Origin: Frankia nepalensis
GTDB taxonomy: Bacteria; Actinomycetota; Actinomycetes; Frankiales; Frankiaceae
Assembly: GCF_016786325.1 (NCBI RefSeq)
Contig: NZ_JADWYU010000155.1
Span: 1 to 41,826 of the forward strand
Length of the DNA: 41,826 bases
Direction of reading: 5' to 3'
Shown: positions 36,944 to 41,826 of the stretch, in pieces
How positions within the stretch are numbered: position 1 is the first letter of the stretch
Layout of the letters: each line of letters opens with the position of its first letter
Notes under the pieces: generated by a model
What the model was told of the DNA's origin: nothing
The model's input: only the letters and a program-made list of their open reading frames with translations
The model's database searches: none
Translations under genes and position numbers: made by a program

Positions 36944-39010
36944 CTAGCTCCCGGCCCCGCCGGGCTTGCCGGCCGGCAGCGCCGCGGAGTCGGGCGGCGG
37001 GGTCGGCTCGGCGCCGACCGCGACCGGGCCGCGTGGCGCCGCCTGCCCGCGCCGGACCGCGCCGGCGGCCGCCCCCTCGTAGCGGCGGTGGGCCCGCGAC
37101 GACGACTCCAGCTGCCAGGGGACGCTGGTCACCATGACGCCTGGCTGGAACAGCAGCCGGGCCTTGAGCCGCAGCGCGCTCTGGTTGTGCAGCAGGTGCT
37201 CCCACCAGTGCCCGACCACGTACTCGGGCACGAACACGGCGACCACGTCGCGCGGGCTCTCCCGGCGGATGTCCGCGACGTACTTGAGCACCGGGCCGGT
37301 GATCTCCCGGTAGGGCGAGGCCAGCGTCACCAGGTCGATGGTGATGCCACGTTCGTGCCAATCCTGGGTCAGCCGCTCCGCGTCGGCCTGGTCGACGGCG
37401 GCGGTCACCGCGACCAGGCTGTAGGGCCGGGTCGCCTTCGCGTAGGCGAGCGCCCGCAGCGTCGGGGCGTGGATCTTGCTGACCAGCACCACGCCATGCA
37501 CCCGGGACGGCAGCGTCGGCGGGCCGGACGGCGGGGCCAGCTCGGTCCGGACCCGGTCGTAGTGCCGGCGGATCGACCGCATCAGCAGGAAGAGCACCGG
37601 CATCGCGATGCAGACGATGTAGGCGCCGTGAGTGAACTTGGTGACCAGCACCAGAATCAGCACCAGGCCGGTCATGCAGGCGCCGAAGAAGTTGATCGTC
37701 TGGGAGCGGCGGACCTTGCGCCGGCCGGCCGGTGTCGCCGCCTGCGCCGCGCCGTCGCGCAGGATCCGCTGCCAGTGCCGGACCATGCCGATCTGGCTGA
37801 GGGTGAACGAGACGAACACGCCGACGATGTAGAGCTGGATGATCCGGGTGGTCTCCGCCTTGAAGGCGACCACCAGCAGGATCGCGAAGCCGGCGAGCAG
37901 CAGGATGCCGTTCGAGTAGGCCAGCCGGTCGCCGCGGGTGTGCAGCTGGCGGGGCAGGTAGCCGTCGCGGGCGAGGATCGAGCCGAGCACCGGGAATCCG
38001 TTGAACGCGGTGTTCGCGGCCAGGATGAGGATCAGCGTGGTGACCGCGGCGACGTAGACGAACAGGAGGTTGTCGCCGAAGACGGCCTTGGCGACCTGGG
38101 CGATCACGGTCGCCTGCTCGCCGTGCGCGCCGACGAGGTGCTCGGGGTCCTCGGCGACGTGCACCTTGCTGATCAGCGCGAGCGCGGTGACCCCGATGAA
38201 CATCGCCGTGGCGAGCAGGCCCATCATCAGCAGCGTGGTCGCCGCGTTGCGGCTCTTCGGCTTACGGAACGCCGGCACACCGTTGCTGATCGCCTCGACG
38301 CCGGTGAGCGCCGTGCAACCGGAGGAGAACGCCCGCAGCGCGAGGAAGGCGAGCGCGAGCCCGGTGAAGTGCTCGCCCGACACCACCTCGTAGTCGGCGC
38401 TCTCGGCTCGTGGGGTGTCCCCGGCCAGGACCTTCACCAGCCCCACGATGATCATCGTGAAGATGCCGACGATGAACGCGTAGGTCGGGATCGCGAACGC
38501 GGTGCCGGACTCGCGCACCCCCCGCAGGTTCACCATCGTCAGCAGGACAATCAACACGACCGCCACGATCACCTTGTGCTCGGCGAGGCCCGTGGCCGCG
38601 CTCGCCAGGTTCGCCACCCCGGCGGAGATCGACACGGCGACGGTCAGCACGTAGTCGACCAGCAGCGCGCTCGCGACGGTCAGTCCCGCCTTGTCGCCGA
38701 GGTTGACGGTGGCGACCTCGTAGTCGCCGCCGCCGCTCGGGTAGGCGTGCACGTTCTGCCGGTAGGACGCGACGACCGTCATCATCAGCACGACGACCGC
38801 GAGCGCGATCCACGGCGAGAAGTGGTAGTACGCCAGCCCGCCGATCGAGAGGACCAGCAGGATCTCCTCGGTCGCGTACGACACCGAGGACAACGCGTCA
38901 CTGGCGAACACGGGCAGAGCGACCCGCTTCGGCAGCAACGTCTCGCCGAGCCGGTCGCTCCCGAGGGGGCGGCCGACGAAACCGCGCTTCAGCCGGTCCG
39001 TGAGCGCCAC
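36944..39010 (-). CDS. KimA-like potassium importer, APC superfamily
   Basis: The 688-residue protein has about 12 membrane helices and a long cytoplasmic C-terminal domain. It closely resembles B. subtilis KimA (YdaO): FASDALSSVSYATEEILLVL, SYRQNVHAYPSGGGDYEVA, LLVDYVLTVAVSISAG, FSSGCTALTGVEAISNGVPAF and, in the tail, WWEHLLHNQSALRLKARL. Asp38, Tyr45, Asp119 and Thr123 fit the positions that KimA uses for potassium and proton binding. Such genes are often annotated as amino acid permeases. Two TrkA proteins are encoded divergently next to it. The GTG at 39010 gives the usual family start; longer readings are low-complexity. Confidence 0.85.
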   Translation of the reverse strand: MALTDRLKRGFVGRPLGSDRLGETLLPKRVALPVFASDALSSVSYATEEILLVLSIGGLAYYHFSPWIALAVVVLMMTVVASYRQNVHAYPSGGGDYEVATVNLGDKAGLTVASALLVDYVLTVAVSISAGVANLASAATGLAEHKVIVAVVLIVLLTMVNLRGVRESGTAFAIPTYAFIVGIFTMIIVGLVKVLAGDTPRAESADYEVVSGEHFTGLALAFLALRAFSSGCTALTGVEAISNGVPAFRKPKSRNAATTLLMMGLLATAMFIGVTALALISKVHVAEDPEHLVGAHGEQATVIAQVAKAVFGDNLLFVYVAAVTTLILILAANTAFNGFPVLGSILARDGYLPRQLHTRGDRLAYSNGILLLAGFAILLVVAFKAETTRIIQLYIVGVFVSFTLSQIGMVRHWQRILRDGAAQAATPAGRRKVRRSQTINFFGACMTGLVLILVLVTKFTHGAYIVCIAMPVLFLLMRSIRRHYDRVRTELAPPSGPPTLPSRVHGVVLVSKIHAPTLRALAYAKATRPYSLVAVTAAVDQADAERLTQDWHERGITIDLVTLASPYREITGPVLKYVADIRRESPRDVVAVFVPEYVVGHWWEHLLHNQSALRLKARLLFQPGVMVTSVPWQLESSSRAHRRYEGAAAGAVRRGQAAPRGPVAVGAEPTPPPDSAALPAGKPGGAGS

Positions 39011-39345
39011 GCGCAGATGGTATCGAGCTACCCCACCGAGCTGCCCGTCCAACCTGGCCGTAAATGTCCGGTCTTGTCCGCCGATCAGGCCCAGCCCGAC
39101 AGAGACCCCGTCGGGAATACCACACCGAGCGACCGCCGCACGACCGCCGCACGACCGCCGTGCGACCGCCGTCGGTCCGGTGCCCTTCCGGAGCCGGGCC
39201 GCGACACCCCGTCCCCGCTGGCGGGCCCACGGGCGGGAGCGCCCACCCTGCGTTGTGACCCGCGCCATAACCATCCAGAGGCGTGGGCCCGGACCACCGA
39301 TGCGCCGTCGACCTGGTCACCGGGGCGCGGCTACGCTCTCGCCCC
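39011..39345. other. Divergent promoter region between the KimA-like gene and the TrkA pair
   Basis: No gene is seen. Around 39110-39190 GC-rich short repeats of ACGACCGCCGC type occur on the plus strand. The right end carries a candidate leaderless promoter for the first TrkA gene. A shared regulator site is possible but none stands out. Confidence 0.35.
39308..39337 (+). promoter_or_regulatory. Candidate leaderless promoter of the first TrkA gene
   Basis: TCGACC (39308-39313) and TACGCT (39332-39337) are 18 bp apart, and the ATG at 39346 lies 8 bp past the -10. No ribosome site is present, which suits a transcript starting at the ATG. Confidence 0.4.
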
Positions 39346-40011
39346 ATGCACGTGGTGATCCTCGGCTGCGGCCGGGTCGGCTCGGCGCTGGCGCTCGAAG
39401 TGGAACGTTTCGGGCACAGCGTCGCCGTCATCGACCAGGACCCCGCGGCCTTCCACCGGCTGTCGAAGGCATTCGGCGGCCGCAAGGTCACCGGTGTCGG
39501 CTTCGACCGGGACACGCTGGTCGAAGCGGGTATCGAGGACGCGGACGCGTTCGCGTCGGTGTCCAGCGGCGACAACTCGAACATCATCTCTGCCCGGGTC
39601 GCCCGCGAGATGTTCGGCGTCCAGAACGTGGTCGCCCGGATCTACGACCCGCGCCGCGCCGAGGTCTACGAGCGGCTCGGCATCCCGACGGTCGCCACCG
39701 TGCGCTGGACCCGCGACCAGATCCTGTCCCGGCTGCTCCCCGACACCGTCACGCCGGAATGGACCCACCCGTCGGGCCACGTGGTGATCACCCAGCTACA
39801 GCCCGGCCGCGGCTGGGTCGGCCGGCCGGTCAAGGAGATCGAGGAGGCCGCCGGCATCCGGGTGGCGTGCGTGACCCGCTTCGGCGACGGCGTCGTCCCG
39901 GAGCCGCGCACGCTGGTGCAGGACGGTGACATCCTGCACGCGGCCGTGCCGCGCAAGCGCGCGAGCGAGGCCGAGGCGGTCGTGCGCGCCGATCCCGCCA
40001 AGGACGCCTGA
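39346..40011 (+). CDS. trkA: TrkA-family RCK protein (potassium channel/transporter regulator), first copy
   Basis: The 221-residue cytoplasmic protein has an RCK_N Rossmann domain (MHVVILGCGRVGSALALEVERFGHSVAVIDQD) that binds NAD(H) or ATP and an RCK_C domain from about residue 140 (GHVVITQLQPGRGWVGRPVKEIEE). It gates a membrane potassium transporter. It corresponds to CeoB of mycobacteria. No TrkH/TrkG pore gene is nearby, so the KimA-like transporter across the divergent promoter is a candidate partner. Length is normal for single-RCK proteins. Confidence 0.9.
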   Translation: MHVVILGCGRVGSALALEVERFGHSVAVIDQDPAAFHRLSKAFGGRKVTGVGFDRDTLVEAGIEDADAFASVSSGDNSNIISARVAREMFGVQNVVARIYDPRRAEVYERLGIPTVATVRWTRDQILSRLLPDTVTPEWTHPSGHVVITQLQPGRGWVGRPVKEIEEAAGIRVACVTRFGDGVVPEPRTLVQDGDILHAAVPRKRASEAEAVVRADPAKDA

Positions 40012-40029
40012 GCAGAAGGGACCACCAGC

Positions 40030-40719
40030 ATGGCTCGTCGGGTGGTGACGATCGCCGGCGCCGGCAAGGTAGGCCGATCGATCGCGGCCGAGCTGGCGGA
40101 CAACGGCACCGAGGTGCTGCTCATCGAGCGGGACGCGGCCAAGATCCGCCCGGAGGCGCTGCCGCGCGCCCGCTGGCTGCAGGCCGACGCCTGCGAGCTG
40201 TCGTCGCTGGAGCTCGCCGGGCTGGAGAACTGCGCGGTGATGGTCGCCGCCACCGGCGACGACAAGGTCAATCTGGTCGTCTCGCTGCTCGCCAAGACCG
40301 AGTTCGGGGTTCCGCGGGTGGTCGCCCGGGTGAACCATCCGAAGAACGAGTGGCTGTTCACGGACAGCTGGGGCGTCGACGTGGCGGTCTCGGCGCCGCG
40401 GATGCTGACCGCGCTCGTGGAGGAGGCGGTCAGCGTCGGCGACCTGGTCCGGCTGATGAAGTTCCGCCAGTCCGACGCCTCACTGGTCGAGCTGACCCTG
40501 CCGGCCGACTCGCCGGTGATCGGCAGGTCGCTGAGGGACATCGCGCTGCCGGGCGACTGCGCGCTGGTCGTGATCCTGCGCGGCGGGCAGGCGGTGGTCC
40601 CGTCCCCCGACAGCACGCTGGAGCCCGGCGACGAGGTGCTCGCCGTCGCGGTGACCCCCGACGCCGAGACGGAACTCGCGGTCATCCTCGGGGCGTCCTC
40701 CGCGCCCGCCGCCCCCTGA
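40030..40719 (+). CDS. TrkA-family RCK protein, second copy
   Basis: The 229-residue protein has the same two-domain plan: VVTIAGAGKVGRSIAAELADNGTEVLLIERD (RCK_N) and LPADSPVIGRSLRDIALPGDCALVVILRGG (RCK_C). It corresponds to CeoC/TrkA of mycobacteria. It begins 18 bp after the first copy, with AGAAGGGA upstream of the ATG, so both come from one transcript and may form a hetero-octameric ring. Sequence identity between the two is low, so the duplication is old. Confidence 0.9.
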   Translation: MARRVVTIAGAGKVGRSIAAELADNGTEVLLIERDAAKIRPEALPRARWLQADACELSSLELAGLENCAVMVAATGDDKVNLVVSLLAKTEFGVPRVVARVNHPKNEWLFTDSWGVDVAVSAPRMLTALVEEAVSVGDLVRLMKFRQSDASLVELTLPADSPVIGRSLRDIALPGDCALVVILRGGQAVVPSPDSTLEPGDEVLAVAVTPDAETELAVILGASSAPAAP

Positions 40720-40724
40720 CCCGG

Positions 40725-40767
40725 CCGCGCCCTCCCACGCCGGCGCGCGGGCGCCAGGAGGGCGCGG
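40725..40767. terminator. Terminator between the TrkA pair and the DUF3159 gene
   Basis: Perfect 11-bp arms (40725-40735 and 40757-40767) flank a 21-nt GC-rich loop that can itself fold. The hairpin starts 6 bp after the second TrkA stop and serves the convergent genes. Confidence 0.6.
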
Positions 40768-40825
40768 ACGGCCTGGCGTCGCGGAGCGGCGCCGTGGGCA
40801 GGCCGGGACCCGCCAGGGACGCGCC

Positions 40826-41596
40826 CTAGTCGTCCGACGCCTTCTCCAGGATCGTGGCGCGGCTCGGCGCCGGATCGGTCGGGCCCTGGCCGTCCGGGGC
40901 GTCGTCGGGCGGCGCGAACCGCGCGGCCGGGGCGAGCTTGCGCACGATCGCGAGCGTCGCGACGACGGCGATGCCGAACAGCGGCAGCCCCAGGACGAGG
41001 TTCGCCGCCGCCAGCCACCCGTCCTGGCCCGCGAGGTAGAAGATGCCCTGCACGCCGAACCGCAGGATGTATACCACGATCCAGACACCGGTCGCCCAGT
41101 TCGCGGCCCGCATCGTGTCGCGGTGGTCGCGCCAGTCGGCATAGCGCTGGTCGAAGGCGGCCATCACGTAACCGGCGAGCGGCCGACGGGCGAGCATCGA
41201 GCCGACGCCGATGGCGATCGCCACCGCGTTCTTGAGGATGCTCGGCAGGAAGAAGCCCTTGCTCGACTTCGTCCGAGAAGCGAAGAAGGCCGCGATTCCG
41301 ACGGCGAACAGCCCGGAGAAGGCCTGTTGCTTCGGCTCGCTCCGCACGAGCCGCAGGATGAAGATCGCGACGCCGACGACGAGAGCGGCGACGATCGCGG
41401 CTGTGAGGCCGGCGGCGCTGTTGACGGCGACGAACGCGATCGTCGGCAAGGTGGTGTCGACGACCCCGCGCGGCCCACCGATCGCGTCGGACAGCGAGAC
41501 CTTGATCTCGGGAGGCTCGTCGGTACCTGGCTTCCGCCCCCCGGGGGTGGGACGAACCTCGGGCGCGTCGTCCCCGTGCGGGGTAAGTCCTGACAT
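40826..41596 (-). CDS. DUF3159 membrane protein
   Basis: The 256-residue protein matches the actinobacterial DUF3159 family. After a 30-residue disordered start come SLSDAIGGPRGVVDTTLPTIAFVAVN, four to six membrane helices, and the conserved middle YADWRDHRDTMRAANWATGVWIVVYILRFGVQ. The activity is unknown. In mycobacteria and streptomycetes it lies next to the TrkA pair and upstream relatives (OB-fold, DUF3710, dut), so the neighbours beyond the right edge are probably those. The start ATG at 41596 lacks a well-placed ribosome site. Confidence 0.88.
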   Translation of the reverse strand: MSGLTPHGDDAPEVRPTPGGRKPGTDEPPEIKVSLSDAIGGPRGVVDTTLPTIAFVAVNSAAGLTAAIVAALVVGVAIFILRLVRSEPKQQAFSGLFAVGIAAFFASRTKSSKGFFLPSILKNAVAIAIGVGSMLARRPLAGYVMAAFDQRYADWRDHRDTMRAANWATGVWIVVYILRFGVQGIFYLAGQDGWLAAANLVLGLPLFGIAVVATLAIVRKLAPAARFAPPDDAPDGQGPTDPAPSRATILEKASDD

Positions 41597-41680
41597 CTGG
41601 TTGGTTCGTCCACTCTCCGGAGACGAGACGGTTACCGCGTCAGTATGCCTGCCGCGGGCGGCGGGGCCATCCGACCTCTC

Positions 41681-41706
41681 CGAGACCGCGCGGCGAGACC
41701 GCGCGG
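41681..41706. repeat. 13-bp tandem repeat upstream of the DUF3159 gene
   Basis: CGAGACCGCGCGG occurs twice head to tail, without mismatch. Confidence 0.8.
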
Positions 41707-41748
41707 CGCCCGAGGACCACCCGCGGGAATCACGTCGCGGGAGTGAAG

Positions 41749-41777
41749 CCTCCCAGGCCGGGAGGTGGAGTTCCTCC
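41749..41777. other. Two mutually exclusive hairpins sharing a GGAGG segment
   Basis: GGGAGG at 41760-41765 can pair with CCTCCC at 41749-41754, while its GGAGG can pair with CCTCC at 41773-41777. Only one can form at a time, as in attenuators. No ligand-binding fold is recognised. Confidence 0.35.
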
Positions 41778-41794
41778 GCCAGAAGGTGGGGCGG

Positions 41795-41826
41795 GCTCGA
41801 TCCGTGGCCGCGGCCACGGATCGAGC
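41795..41826. repeat. Perfect 32-bp palindrome at the right end
   Basis: The last 32 bases read the same on both strands (GCTCGATCCGTGGCCG and its complement), with no spacer. It could be a terminator of the next gene to the right or an end-of-contig effect. Confidence 0.8.

Noticed and set aside
35627-39358. A 1243-codon open frame on the plus strand opposite the methyltransferase and permease genes
   Set aside because: It is the antisense shadow of two clear genes. Its translation is rich in Arg, Asp, Gly and His with no domain, as expected when codons with G or C in third position are read backwards.

Overview
The window is high-GC actinobacterial DNA, probably from Frankiaceae or a near relative. 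GC is about 70 percent or more, start codons are often GTG, and antisense frames stay open over long distances. The right two thirds keep a neighbourhood known from many actinobacteria: hemQ-hemY-hemE, a zinc-ribbon gene, DUF3000, RNase D, dxs, a TrmA-like methyltransferase, a KimA-like permease, two TrkA proteins and DUF3159. The assignment to Frankiaceae is inference from overall character. No tRNA, rRNA, CRISPR array, transposase or phage gene was seen.

Left part (1-4.9 kb): a branched-chain-amino-acid-type binding lipoprotein, an HSL-type alpha/beta hydrolase, a divergent PucR-type regulator and a YceI protein. Next (5.0-12.7 kb, all minus strand) is a compact aerobic carbon monoxide dehydrogenase cluster. 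In transcription order it holds an unrecognised 109-residue protein, coxM, coxS, coxL, an XdhC-family maturation protein fused to a YHS metal-binding domain, coxG, and five short single-pass membrane proteins, with a possible 30-codon frame among them. CoxL carries the AYRCSFR loop, which marks true (form I) CO dehydrogenase, so the cell probably oxidises CO at trace levels. The string of small membrane proteins behind coxG and the XdhC-YHS fusion are the best candidates for something undescribed.

Middle (13-23.8 kb): a polyprenyl-phosphate sugar transferase, then the end of coproporphyrin-dependent heme synthesis (hemE, hemY/cgoX, hemQ/chdC), and on the plus strand a zinc-ribbon protein, DUF3000, RNase D, a HtrA-like protease without export signal, and a 46-residue Cys-rich protein. 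From 23.8 to 33 kb the accessory genes are a fadB/fadA beta-oxidation pair separated by an array of related hairpins and a 54-bp exact repeat, two related one-pass membrane proteins, a flippase-like membrane protein, and nsrR-hmp for nitric oxide sensing and detoxification. A 7-3-7 palindrome with the core CTACG-N3-CGTAG lies upstream of both nsrR and hemE, which suggests one regulator may act on both.

Right part (33-41.8 kb): dxs (isoprenoid precursors), a TrmA/RlmD-like RNA methyltransferase cotranscribed with a KimA-like potassium importer, a divergent pair of TrkA-type RCK proteins that could gate it, and a DUF3159 membrane protein. The window ends exactly on a perfect 32-bp palindrome.
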